The position numbers and the translations under genes are program-made. The notes below the pieces were generated by a model. The model was not told the origin of the DNA, did not search any database, and was given only the letters and a program-made list of their open reading frames with translations. DNA of 14,771 nucleotides from Acidimicrobiaceae bacterium. GTDB lineage: Bacteria > Actinomycetota > Acidimicrobiia > Acidimicrobiales > UBA8592. The DNA lies in assembly GCA_002724825.1 (NCBI GenBank), contig PBPU01000041.1, positions 1 through 14,771 of the forward strand, read 5' to 3'. Positions 1-6,492 of the stretch are shown in pieces. Positions within the stretch are counted from its first letter, which is position 1. Each line of letters begins with the position of its first letter.

Positions 1-63
1 TCTATGGGTGAGGACAGTGAAGGAACTGAGGCAATAGCGTTTGCTTTTACCCCAGTGAAATAA
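1..63 (+). CDS. C-terminal tail of upstream gene, possibly DUF35/OB-fold protein
   Basis: Frame 1 is open from the window edge to a TAA at 61-63 and encodes 20 residues ending in AFAFTPVK. It lies 18 nt before the thiolase and in the same direction, so the two are probably co-transcribed. The acidic stretch followed by a short hydrophobic strand and a terminal F-x-P resembles the ends of DUF35 OB-fold/zinc-ribbon proteins, which commonly sit next to SCPx-type thiolases and act as their partners. That identity is inferred mainly from context. Twenty residues cannot establish a family, and the bulk of the gene lies outside the window. Confidence 0.45.
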   Translation, partial: SMGEDSEGTEAIAFAFTPVK

Positions 64-70
64 ACAAAAA

Positions 71-75
71 AGGAG
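71..75 (+). promoter_or_regulatory. Shine-Dalgarno site of the thiolase gene
   Basis: AGGAG ends 6 nt before the ATG at 82. It is one of the few strong ribosome binding sites in the window and supports that start. Confidence 0.7.
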
Positions 76-81
76 CAAGTA

Positions 82-1284
82 ATGGGATCGGAAGATATCT
101 GGATAATAGGTTCCAACATGACAAGATTCGGTAAACACCCTGATAAAGACGTTGTTGATTTGGCCTCTGAAGCTAGCGTCGCCGCTCTGCGTGATGCAGG
201 AATGACAATGTCCGACATAGGAGTTTTGGGCGTTGGTAACTTGATGAACGCAGGAGCCGGAATTGGGCAGCAGTTACAAAAACAAATCGGCCAAACCGGC
301 GTTCCTGTCTTTAATGTTTCAAATGCTTGCGCTACTGGAGCAACAGCGCTTCGCGTAGCGATTATGGCCGTCAAAGCTGGAGAAGCTGATGTTGGTATGG
401 CAGTAGGGGTCGAAAAACTTGCAGGCGCTGGTCTTCTTGGCCAGAGAGGGCCAAAACCTCAATCAGAAACTTGGGAACCTAACGGCCGCTTTGGAGCGAT
501 TGGCTCAACCGAAGGTCGAATAGGAACTAATATCATGCCCGGCGTATTTGCCCAAGTAGGAATGGAGTATGGCCATAAATACGGCGGAACTAGCTTTGAG
601 CTCTTCGCACGTATTTCTGAAAAAAACCATGCACACTCAACGTTAAATCCTCTTGCTGCATATCAAAAGAGATTTACGCTGGACGAAATCATGAACGATG
701 TCATGATCGCATACCCAAATACTCGACCAATGTGTTCCGGAAATTGTGATGGGGCGGCTGCAATGATTGTCGTAAATGATGAAAAAAAGAAATCCATGCC
801 AGTTGAAGTTCAGAAGAGGGCCATCAAGGTTTCCGCATCAGTCCTGACTTCTGATCCTTGGGAAGAAGGGTGCCAAATCCTTCCGGACGTTAATACTCTT
901 ACTCGTAACGCAGCGACACAGGCATATGAGCAAGCAGGTATTGGACCCGAAGACTTAGACCTAGTTGAACTCCATGACTGTTTTGCCACCGCAGAACTAG
1001 TGCATTACGACAACCTCATGCTCTGTGAACAAGGCGGAGCAGTCGATTTTTTCGAATCTGGCGCCCCATGGCGTGATGGGACAAAGCCTGTCAACGTATC
1101 AGGTGGTTTGCAATCAAAAGGACACCCTATTGCTGCTACCGGAATCGCAAATATTCATGAAATCGTCATGCATTTACGAGGAGAAGCGGGGGATAGGCAG
1201 ATTGAAGGAGCGAAAGTAGGCCTAGCGCATGTCATCGGTCTCGGTTCAGCCTGTGGGGTCCACATTTTAGAAAAAGCTGCTTAA
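82..1284 (+). CDS. SCPx/lipid-transfer-type thiolase (acetyl-CoA acyltransferase)
   Basis: A 400-residue thiolase-fold protein expected to carry out thiolytic cleavage or condensation of acyl-CoA in the cytoplasm, probably in degradation of fatty acids, branched chains or sterol side chains. The nucleophile region NACATGATAL (residues 81-90) places Cys83 at the active site. VELHDCFATAEL (from residue 295, HDCF at 298-301) is very close to the equivalent segment of human SCPx. GGLQSKGHP gives His348 of the GHP motif, and the C-terminus has His383 and Cys391 within LGSACG. Length is normal for the family. An AGGAG site supports the ATG. The possible DUF35 tail just upstream and the aldehyde dehydrogenase downstream suggest a catabolic acyl-CoA/aldehyde setting. 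The substrate cannot be read from the sequence. A non-thiolytic member of the family (for example a side-chain aldolase) is less likely because HDCF, GHP and the nucleophile are all present. Confidence 0.88.
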   Translation: MGSEDIWIIGSNMTRFGKHPDKDVVDLASEASVAALRDAGMTMSDIGVLGVGNLMNAGAGIGQQLQKQIGQTGVPVFNVSNACATGATALRVAIMAVKAGEADVGMAVGVEKLAGAGLLGQRGPKPQSETWEPNGRFGAIGSTEGRIGTNIMPGVFAQVGMEYGHKYGGTSFELFARISEKNHAHSTLNPLAAYQKRFTLDEIMNDVMIAYPNTRPMCSGNCDGAAAMIVVNDEKKKSMPVEVQKRAIKVSASVLTSDPWEEGCQILPDVNTLTRNAATQAYEQAGIGPEDLDLVELHDCFATAELVHYDNLMLCEQGGAVDFFESGAPWRDGTKPVNVSGGLQSKGHPIAATGIANIHEIVMHLRGEAGDRQIEGAKVGLAHVIGLGSACGVHILEKAA

Positions 1285-1410
1285 CCATACTATTCTTCTG
1301 AACTTGACCTGACTCCTTCTCCATAGCTGCCATTAGCCGAGATAGTGCTCTTCCCTAGAGCCTTAATTTTTAGAGATTACAGACGGCGTGTAGTCTTTTT
1401 GTAGGCGATA

Positions 1411-1415
1411 AAGGA
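1411..1415 (+). promoter_or_regulatory. Shine-Dalgarno site of the aldehyde dehydrogenase gene
   Basis: AAGGA ends 7 nt before the ATG at 1423 and decides that start. The 138-nt gap before it (1285-1422) holds no gene that I can see and only a weak hairpin. Confidence 0.65.
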
Positions 1416-1422
1416 AGTAAAA

Positions 1423-2850
1423 ATGAGCAATAACGAGAAGTTCTACATAAACGGTGAATGGGTTATCCCCTCTGGATCAGAGACTATTGAAGTCATTAAC
1501 CCTGCTACCGAAGAGGCTGTAGGAACGATCAGTCTAGGTAACCATGATGATGTCGACGCGGCCGTCGCTGCCGCTCAGGAAGCATTCCATTCGTTCTCAC
1601 AAACTTCAGTTGAAGAAAGAATGGAGTTACTTAACAAGATTACCGAAATTATTGGAGCTAGATCTGAAGACCTTGCAGCAGCAATTACTTCAGAAATGGG
1701 TGCCCCAAATGGTTTAGCAAAGGCTGCTCAGGCTGGAACTGGACTATTTCACTTCGCAACAACGGCAGCGGTATTAGCTGATTTTCAATTTGAAGAAGAA
1801 CAGGGAAAAAATCTGATCGTTAAGGAGCCAATAGGTGTTGTAGGGATGATCACCCCATGGAACTGGCCCATCAACCAAATAGCTTGTAAAGTAGCCCCTG
1901 CTTTAGCAGCTGGCTGCACCATGGTGCTGAAACCATCTGAAGTTGCACCCCTAAACGCCATTATTTTCGCTGAAATAATGCACGAAGCCGGTGTTCCTGC
2001 AGGCGTTTTCAACCTAGTGAATGGTGACGGGCCGACAGTTGGATCATATATGTCATCCCACCCTGGCATAGATATGATGTCATTTACTGGATCGACTAGA
2101 GCGGGAATCGAAGTCGCAAAGAACGCCGCTCCAACGGTGAAGCGAGTTGCGCAGGAACTCGGAGGCAAATCAGCGAATATTATTCTTGATGATGCAAATC
2201 TTGAAGAAGCTGTTGGCAGAGATGCTTTCGGAATGTGCATGAACTCTGGACAGTCCTGTAATGCTGGAACAAGAATGCTCGTCCCTAATTCAAAAATGGA
2301 AGAAGCTAAAGCAATCGCCAAAGCATCGATGGAGGCGGTATCGGTTGGAGACCCTACTAGCGACGGGACTACCATCGGTCCCGTGGTTTCAGAAGTCCAA
2401 TGGAACAAAATTCAAGCGCTTATTCAAGCTGGTATTGATGAAGGAGCAGAACTGGTCTGTGGAGGCACTGGAAGACCAGAAGGGCTTGAGAAGGGCTTTT
2501 ACGTTAAGCCAACTCTGTTCGCGAATGTCACCAATGATATGCAAATAGCTCAAGAAGAGATCTTCGGCCCTGTCCTTTCTATGATTGGCTACGAAGACGA
2601 TCAAGAAGCAGTTTCTATCGCAAATGACACAGTATATGGGCTTGCAGGATATATTTCTGGAAGTCATGACCGGGCCGTAGAAATAGCGCGCCAAATCCGA
2701 ACGGGAAACATGCATGTTAATGGCGCAGGCCCTGACTTCAATGCACCATTCGGCGGATACAAGCAGTCCGGAAATGGAAGAGAATGGGGAACGCACGGTC
2801 TCGAAGAGTTCCTTGAAGTAAAAGCCATACTTGGAGGAGCTGCTTCCTAA
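1423..2850 (+). CDS. NAD(P)-dependent aldehyde dehydrogenase
   Basis: A 475-residue member of the aldehyde dehydrogenase superfamily, which oxidises an aldehyde to the acid through a thiohemiacetal on a catalytic cysteine. The cofactor-binding and active-site landmarks are complete: TPWNWPINQ, the KPSE motif, FTGSTRAG, QELGGKSANI with the general base Glu245, and SGQSCNAGTR with the catalytic Cys279, followed by the late EEIFGPVLS motif and the C-terminal FGGYKQSGNGRE signature. Length is typical. It is in the same direction as the thiolase but 138 nt downstream with its own ribosome binding site, so co-transcription is uncertain. The substrate is not predictable. The Cys/Glu pair argues for an ordinary hydrolytic enzyme rather than a CoA-acylating one. 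Codon use looks like that of its neighbours. Confidence 0.92.
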   Translation: MSNNEKFYINGEWVIPSGSETIEVINPATEEAVGTISLGNHDDVDAAVAAAQEAFHSFSQTSVEERMELLNKITEIIGARSEDLAAAITSEMGAPNGLAKAAQAGTGLFHFATTAAVLADFQFEEEQGKNLIVKEPIGVVGMITPWNWPINQIACKVAPALAAGCTMVLKPSEVAPLNAIIFAEIMHEAGVPAGVFNLVNGDGPTVGSYMSSHPGIDMMSFTGSTRAGIEVAKNAAPTVKRVAQELGGKSANIILDDANLEEAVGRDAFGMCMNSGQSCNAGTRMLVPNSKMEEAKAIAKASMEAVSVGDPTSDGTTIGPVVSEVQWNKIQALIQAGIDEGAELVCGGTGRPEGLEKGFYVKPTLFANVTNDMQIAQEEIFGPVLSMIGYEDDQEAVSIANDTVYGLAGYISGSHDRAVEIARQIRTGNMHVNGAGPDFNAPFGGYKQSGNGREWGTHGLEEFLEVKAILGGAAS

Positions 2851-2858
2851 AGCCATTG

Positions 2859-2951
2859 ATGCAGTCGATACAAAAACTCGGCATATGGGTAGAAGGCGCT
2901 CGCCCGAAAACTATTCCAGCTGCGATAGTTCCAGTTCTCGTAGGGACTTAA
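2859..2951 (+). pseudogene. menA: N-terminal segment of menA ended by in-frame TAA
   Basis: Starting 8 nt after the aldehyde dehydrogenase stop, an ATG (or a TTG one codon earlier) opens a 30-residue reading frame containing GARPKTIPAAIVPVLVGT. This is the conserved beginning of MenA, where the R-P-K-T/R-T motif precedes the first membrane helix. It stops at TAA 2949-2951. The frame continues without shift into the rest of menA (2952-3737), so a single codon interrupts an otherwise intact gene. In family members roughly a dozen residues separate V-x-G-T from the next conserved LLALV segment, and here there are about the same number. This could be a nonsense mutation, a stop that is read through, or a sequence/assembly error. 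The sequence alone cannot decide between them. Confidence 0.75.
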
Positions 2952-2954
2952 TCA

Positions 2955-2972
2955 GTTGAAACGAATTTCAAC
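2955..2972 (+). repeat. Inverted repeat just after the menA stop codon
   Basis: GTTGAAA and TTTCAAC are perfect 7-bp arms around a 4-nt CGAA loop. The repeat begins 3 nt after TAA 2949-2951 and ends 3 nt before the TTG that opens the long part of menA. It can form a short, AT-rich hairpin in the mRNA. It may be chance; there is no T-run after it, so it is not a terminator. Confidence 0.45.
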
Positions 2973-2975
2973 CTA

Positions 2976-3737
2976 TTGAGATTCCTTCTCGCCCTTGTAG
3001 TATCGGTAGCTCTTCAAATCGGTGTTAACTATGCGAATGATTACTCCGATGGTATTCGAGGGACTGATCAAGACAGGCTCGGGCCAAGAAGACTTGTAGG
3101 TTCAGAACTAGTTGAACCCAGAAAAGTCAAACTAGCAGCTGTAATATCATTTTTGGTAGCCGCAATAGTCGGACTTATTCTTTCTGTTATAACAAGCCCG
3201 TGGCTGATTGCTATCGGGCTCGTAGCTATCCTGGCCGCTTGGTTTTACACGGGAGGAACGAAACCATATGGGTACTCCGGTTACGGCGAGATTTCTGTTT
3301 TTGTTTTCTTCGGACTAGTCGCAACAGTTGGATCCGCTTTTGTTCAAATAGAAAAGATCGAAATATCGTCAATTGTTTGTAGTATTCCTGTTGGACTATT
3401 AGCTTCGGCGCTTTTAGTAGTGAACAATTTTCGGGATATCGAAACTGACTCAAAGACAGGTAAGCGCACGCTCGCTGTTCGACTCGGGAAGTCAAAAACC
3501 CAAATGCTTTATGCCTTCATGCTTCTGGGGGCAGCAGGAACGTGCCTATTGGTTGCTTTTTTATACACGCTTTTAGTACTAATAGTTCTTGCAGCTCTTC
3601 CCTTAAGTCTGAAATTAATTTCCGATATCTACACAAAAACAACCTCACCAGACTTGATTAAAATTCTCGAAAATACGGCCAAATTACATATGCTGTCGGG
3701 TCTTCTGCTTGCGATAGGTTTAATCGCTGGCCTTTGA
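2976..3737 (+). CDS. menA: MenA, 1,4-dihydroxy-2-naphthoate polyprenyltransferase (main open part)
   Basis: An integral membrane prenyltransferase of the UbiA family that attaches a polyprenyl chain to 1,4-dihydroxy-2-naphthoate, giving demethylmenaquinone. The first aspartate-rich site NDYSD (residues 21-25) is followed by DGIRGTDQDRLGPRRLVGS, the hallmark stretch of MenA. The second site is NNFRDIETD (residues 150-158, with D154 and D158). The remainder alternates hydrophobic helices with short loops and ends with a hydrophobic segment. The open part begins at TTG 2976, with no recognisable ribosome binding site, and lacks the RPKT motif and first membrane helix, which are encoded just upstream in the same frame (2859-2948) but separated by TAA. 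The true gene is therefore most likely 2859-3737, about 292 codons, near the family's normal length. If only the TTG product is made, it would lack helix 1. The gene ends 1 nt from the convergent VOC gene. Confidence 0.85.
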   Translation: MRFLLALVVSVALQIGVNYANDYSDGIRGTDQDRLGPRRLVGSELVEPRKVKLAAVISFLVAAIVGLILSVITSPWLIAIGLVAILAAWFYTGGTKPYGYSGYGEISVFVFFGLVATVGSAFVQIEKIEISSIVCSIPVGLLASALLVVNNFRDIETDSKTGKRTLAVRLGKSKTQMLYAFMLLGAAGTCLLVAFLYTLLVLIVLAALPLSLKLISDIYTKTTSPDLIKILENTAKLHMLSGLLLAIGLIAGL

Positions 3738-3738
3738 T

Positions 3739-4083
3739 TCAGTTAGATTGATGGATCTCGAGACGATTTCCAGCAGGGTCGTGAAGAAAACACTGCAAAG
3801 AGGAGCCGATTGGAGACGGGGGCGTTACAGCTATTCCGCCTTCAAGAAGCGTTTCGTAAGCTCTGTAGATATCTTCAACGAGTAAAGCTAAATGTTGACC
3901 ATTGTCCTCAGGAACTTCAGCCTTGCGAAGATGAATCTGGCTCCCATCAACTGCCTGAAGCCAAGCACCCGCCCTATCATTTGGTTTGGGCACCTCCTCA
4001 AAAGCAAAATATTTCAAATAGAAATCTACAGCAATTTTTACATCAGTTACGTTCAGGGCAACATGGTGGAGTCCTGAGTTCAT
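3739..4083 (-). CDS. VOC (glyoxalase/bleomycin-resistance fold) protein
   Basis: A 114-residue single-domain protein of the vicinal-oxygen-chelate superfamily. The N-terminus LHHVALNVTD (from residue 5) is the usual first strand with a metal-ligand histidine. IHLRKAEVP (His51), GQHLALLVED (His64) and the C-terminal HDPAGNRLEIHQ (Glu109) supply the other expected ligands. Length fits one module of two beta-alpha-beta-beta-beta repeats. Such proteins include glyoxalases, dioxygenases, epimerases and resistance proteins, and the substrate cannot be assigned. It lies 9 nt downstream of menG on the same strand and is probably the last gene of an mshD-like/menG/VOC operon. Its proximity to a mycothiol gene allows a thiol-dependent detoxification role, but that is only inference. 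Its stop codon is 1 nt from that of menA on the other strand. Confidence 0.82.
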   Translation of the reverse strand: MNSGLHHVALNVTDVKIAVDFYLKYFAFEEVPKPNDRAGAWLQAVDGSQIHLRKAEVPEDNGQHLALLVEDIYRAYETLLEGGIAVTPPSPIGSSLQCFLHDPAGNRLEIHQSN

Positions 4084-4092
4084 AATAGATAC

Positions 4093-4815
4093 CTAGGCCT
4101 TCTCTCCAGTGAATAACTGAGTTGACCCCGGAGTAAAGAGTTTCCGTTCCACTCGAGTGAATCCAGCTTTCTCAATCATGCTAATTATCTCTTGATGTGG
4201 AGGTAGGTAAGAGAATGATCTCGGTAGATACGAATAGGCTGACTTATCCGAAAACAAAGCTCCGACTTTAGGGACGATACGATCGAAATAGAGATGGTGT
4301 CCCCAATTCAAAAAACGATTTTCAGGTTCTGCAACATCCAAAAAGCCAAATCTTCCACCTGCCTTGAGCACTCGGCTTACTTCTTCGAAGAAGGCGGGAA
4401 GTTCAGTCAAATTTCTAAGAGCAAATCCACATGTCACTCCGTCAAGTGAATTCTCCCGAACTGGTAGTCGGAGGACATCGGCCTGAGAAAGTATTGAAAA
4501 AGATGGGGAAGCGCTAAGCATTCCAAAAGAGAAATCGAATCCAATCGGAAGCATCCCAGCTTTCTCCAACTCAACGCAGAAATCACCTGTCCCACATGCG
4601 AGGTCGGCAACTATAGACTCACGAGGAAGTCCAAGCGCCTTAACTGTTTTTTTTCGCCACCGAACATCAAGTCGAAAAGTCATAATCCTGTTGACGAAAT
4701 CGTAACGAGGGGCAATCCGGTCGAACATTTCCTGAACTGCCTCATATTTCTCTTTACCTTCAGGAAGGTTATCTCCGCCTAGATTCATATTCATATCGTT
4801 ATCCTTACCTGCCAT
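4093..4815 (-). CDS. menG: Demethylmenaquinone methyltransferase (MenG/UbiE family)
   Basis: A 240-residue SAM-dependent class I methyltransferase that methylates demethylmenaquinone in the final step of menaquinone synthesis. MFDRIAPRYDFVN (residues 30-42) is the diagnostic UbiE/MenG entry motif. DLACGTGDF (71-79) is the SAM-binding loop. GFALRNL and the following EVSRVLKAGGRFGFLDVAEP correspond to the other UbiE signature blocks. Length is normal. The ATG at 4815 has only a distant GAAGG. The in-frame ATG at 4794 (residue 8) is preceded by AAGGAT at good spacing, so the protein may start there and be 233 residues. It follows the MshD-like gene by about 32-53 nt and precedes the VOC gene by 9 nt. 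menA, the preceding pathway step, lies just beyond on the opposite strand. With menA present nearby, a menaquinone rather than ubiquinone role is favoured. Confidence 0.92.
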   Translation of the reverse strand: MAGKDNDMNMNLGGDNLPEGKEKYEAVQEMFDRIAPRYDFVNRIMTFRLDVRWRKKTVKALGLPRESIVADLACGTGDFCVELEKAGMLPIGFDFSFGMLSASPSFSILSQADVLRLPVRENSLDGVTCGFALRNLTELPAFFEEVSRVLKAGGRFGFLDVAEPENRFLNWGHHLYFDRIVPKVGALFSDKSAYSYLPRSFSYLPPHQEIISMIEKAGFTRVERKLFTPGSTQLFTGEKA

Positions 4816-4847
4816 ATATGTTTGAACGGTACCTTCGCTTGTGGGCT

Positions 4848-5555
4848 TTATACACGGTATCGGAAAGCACGATTAGTGAGAAAACGTGTGAATCCTATTT
4901 TTTCATATATTCGCAGTGCAGGAATGTTATCGGACTCGACGTAAAGCATTCCTGTTGAAATACCTTTCGAGTGAAGGTAATTCAGGCCGGCCTCAGTCAT
5001 CGGTTTCCCAAGCCCAATTCCGTGATAGTCCGGATCAATTGCAATAGCGTAAATCTCACCGAGCGGAGGTCGGTGATCCTTGTGGATCTTTGTCCAGCAG
5101 AAGCCAGCTAGACGGCCATCAAGCTCGTGAAGGAGAAAACCCTCTGGATCAAACCACTCTTCATTTTTCAGTTCTGCGAGACTAGATTTATTCAAGTCCC
5201 CTTGCTCAGGATGCCAAGCAAATGCCCTACTGTTGACCGAGAGAAAGGCATCATCATCCATACCGGATTCAAAATTTCTAGTTTGAAGCGATGACTCCTG
5301 AACTGGTAAAGAACAGCGTAGCTGAACTAAGTCACGATATGGAGTAAACCCAGTTGAGGCGATTCGGTCAGGGTCTTCGCTATCCGAATTCTCAATCCAA
5401 AGTTGAATCTCATCTCCCTCCTGAAACTCAGAGCATCTAGAACTATTCAACAATTCGCTAACATCTTGGTTCAAAGTCGAACGGTCATGTCCGTCTGTAA
5501 CTGTGATTGAGAGTACATAACCTCTAGGGGCAGTGGAAGAGATAACAATTGCCAT
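4848..5555 (-). CDS. mshD: Mycothiol synthase-like GNAT acetyltransferase (MshD family), short N-terminal half
   Basis: Probably acetylates Cys-GlcN-inositol with acetyl-CoA, the last step in making mycothiol, the main thiol of Actinobacteria. The C-terminal half is highly MshD-like: HPEQG (115-119), WFDPEG (134-139), GFCWTKIH (151-158), the acetyl-CoA loop IDPDYHGIGLG (173-183), LYVESDN (204-210) and YEKIGF (217-222). MshD is normally a tandem-GNAT protein of about 300 residues. This one has 235, and residues 1-90 retain only the end of the first domain (an LWIE strand and a GFTPYRDLVQLR segment), without an acetyl-CoA loop there. The first domain is not catalytic in known MshD, so function is plausible. 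The start at 5555 has a -10-like TAGTTT 6 nt before it and may be leaderless. The gene is divergent from nth and leads the operon with menG. The alternative is a related GNAT enzyme with another substrate. Confidence 0.78.
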   Translation of the reverse strand: MAIVISSTAPRGYVLSITVTDGHDRSTLNQDVSELLNSSRCSEFQEGDEIQLWIENSDSEDPDRIASTGFTPYRDLVQLRCSLPVQESSLQTRNFESGMDDDAFLSVNSRAFAWHPEQGDLNKSSLAELKNEEWFDPEGFLLHELDGRLAGFCWTKIHKDHRPPLGEIYAIAIDPDYHGIGLGKPMTEAGLNYLHSKGISTGMLYVESDNIPALRIYEKIGFTRFLTNRAFRYRV

Positions 5556-5561
5556 ATCTCC

Positions 5562-5590
5562 AAACTATCGGGCATGAGCTGCTGTATGTT
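5562..5590. promoter_or_regulatory. Divergent promoter region between mshD-like gene and nth
   Basis: The two start codons are 41 bp apart. On the plus strand, TATGTT (5585-5590) fits TANNNT and ends 6 nt before the nth ATG at 5597. On the minus strand, TAGTTT (5567-5562) ends 6 nt before the ATG at 5555. Both would start transcription at or next to the start codon, giving leaderless mRNAs. At a 17-nt spacing, the -35 position of each promoter falls on the -10 box of the other. Neither -35 matches the consensus well, so this rests on the -10 boxes and geometry. Confidence 0.5.
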
Positions 5591-5596
5591 GAAATT

Positions 5597-6241
5597 ATGG
5601 CAAGACCAAGAACTCCTAAGGGCCGATGTTTACGAACTCATGAAGAATTAAAAACAGAATATCCAGACGCTGAATGCGAACTGGACTATAAGAATGCATT
5701 TCAGCTCCTTGCTGCTACGATTCTTTCGGCTCAAGCTACAGATGTATCTGTGAATAAAGCAACGCCGGATCTATTTAAGCGCTTCCCTAACCCGGAGGAG
5801 TTATCGGTTGCAAATGTAGAGGAAGTTGAAACGTATATAAATAGCATCGGCCTCTTTAGGGGAAAAGCAAAAAATCTTGTCGGAATGGCGCAACGACTGG
5901 TAGAGGAATTTGATGGTCAAGTGCCTGAATCTATGGGTGATCTCGTTTCCCTTCCTGGTGTCGGCAGGAAAACTGCAAATGTTGTTCGCAGTGTTGCTCT
6001 TGGACTTCCTGGACTTCCTGTTGATACCCATGTGGGTCGATTAGCACGACGGTTGGCTATTACAGAGGAGAATGACCCCGTAAAGATCGAGTTGGCATTA
6101 AACCCAATGCTTCCAGCGCAAGAGCGAGGAGAATTTAGTTTGCGTGTAATTTTACATGGAAGGCGAGTTTGCTTTGCACGAAAACCCAATTGCAATGAAT
6201 GTGCCTTGAATTATTTTTGCCCTAGCGCGTTTACTCTCTAA
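5597..6241 (+). CDS. nth: Endonuclease III (DNA glycosylase/AP lyase)
   Basis: A 214-residue base-excision-repair enzyme that removes oxidised pyrimidines and cuts the DNA strand at the abasic site. LLAATILSAQATD is the N-terminal family motif. The helix-hairpin-helix SLPGVGRKTANVV carries the catalytic lysine (Lys125), and LPVDTHVGRLARRL carries the catalytic aspartate (Asp143), close to the K120/D138 pair of the E. coli enzyme. The C-terminal C-x6-C-x2-C-x5-C, in VCFARKPNCNECALNYFCP, binds the 4Fe-4S cluster. An in-frame TTG at 5549 would overlap the divergent gene and add 16 unconserved residues, so I chose the ATG at 5597, which has a -10-like box 6 nt before it. The gene is complete and overlaps the end of the small convergent gene by 11 nt. 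Confidence in function is very high. Confidence 0.95.
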   Translation: MARPRTPKGRCLRTHEELKTEYPDAECELDYKNAFQLLAATILSAQATDVSVNKATPDLFKRFPNPEELSVANVEEVETYINSIGLFRGKAKNLVGMAQRLVEEFDGQVPESMGDLVSLPGVGRKTANVVRSVALGLPGLPVDTHVGRLARRLAITEENDPVKIELALNPMLPAQERGEFSLRVILHGRRVCFARKPNCNECALNYFCPSAFTL

Positions 6242-6446
6242 GGTCGGCAGCAGCTCTTCGTAATCTTCGATTCGCTGAAATCAGTGAACGTTCGACTTCG
6301 AATAATTCATGTGCGCAGCTTTCAAATCCTGAAGCTTCCATATCTTTAGCGACAGTCACGATTCGGGAAATTAGGTCATCAATTTGAAAACCTGCGGAAG
6401 ATATTTCAGCTATCCCTTGTTCGCGTTTGTCATCATTGTTTTTCAT
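6231..6446 (-). CDS. Small helical protein of unknown function (71 aa)
   Basis: An unrecognised small protein on the strand opposite its neighbours. It begins MKNNDDKREQG, has an amphipathic helical middle (residues 19-40, FQIDDLISRIVTVAKDMEAS), one cysteine (Cys44), and an arginine-rich helical tail, NRRLRRAAADLRE. There is no membrane segment or signal peptide. I chose the ATG at 6446 because AGGA lies about 11 nt before it; an in-frame start at 6476 would add ten residues. It converges on nth with an 11-nt overlap of coding ends and is divergent from hisD (60 bp between starts). The regular heptad-like hydrophobic spacing and mixed charge suggest a folded or coiled helical hairpin that may bind a partner. 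No function is proposed. A real gene is favoured by the good start signal and the plausible protein composition, but a chance frame is not excluded. Confidence 0.55.
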   Translation of the reverse strand: MKNNDDKREQGIAEISSAGFQIDDLISRIVTVAKDMEASGFESCAHELFEVERSLISANRRLRRAAADLRE

Positions 6447-6492
6447 AATCGTGTTCCTAGGGAAAATGCTCCCCAAGTAGCCCTTCCCGCGT

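Noticed and set aside
1347..1371. Hairpin GCTCT-TCCCT-AGAGC followed by a short T-run after the thiolase gene
   Set aside because: The stem is only 5 bp and the T-run starts 5 nt after it with interrupting bases. It is too weak to call a terminator.
1785..2408. 207-codon open frame on the minus strand inside the aldehyde dehydrogenase
   Set aside because: It lies wholly opposite a clearly conserved gene, shows no family motif, and its composition is that of an antisense shadow.
5549..5596. Extended TTG start for nth
   Set aside because: It would overlap the start of the divergent mshD-like gene and add 16 residues not expected in endonuclease III. ATG 5597 is better.
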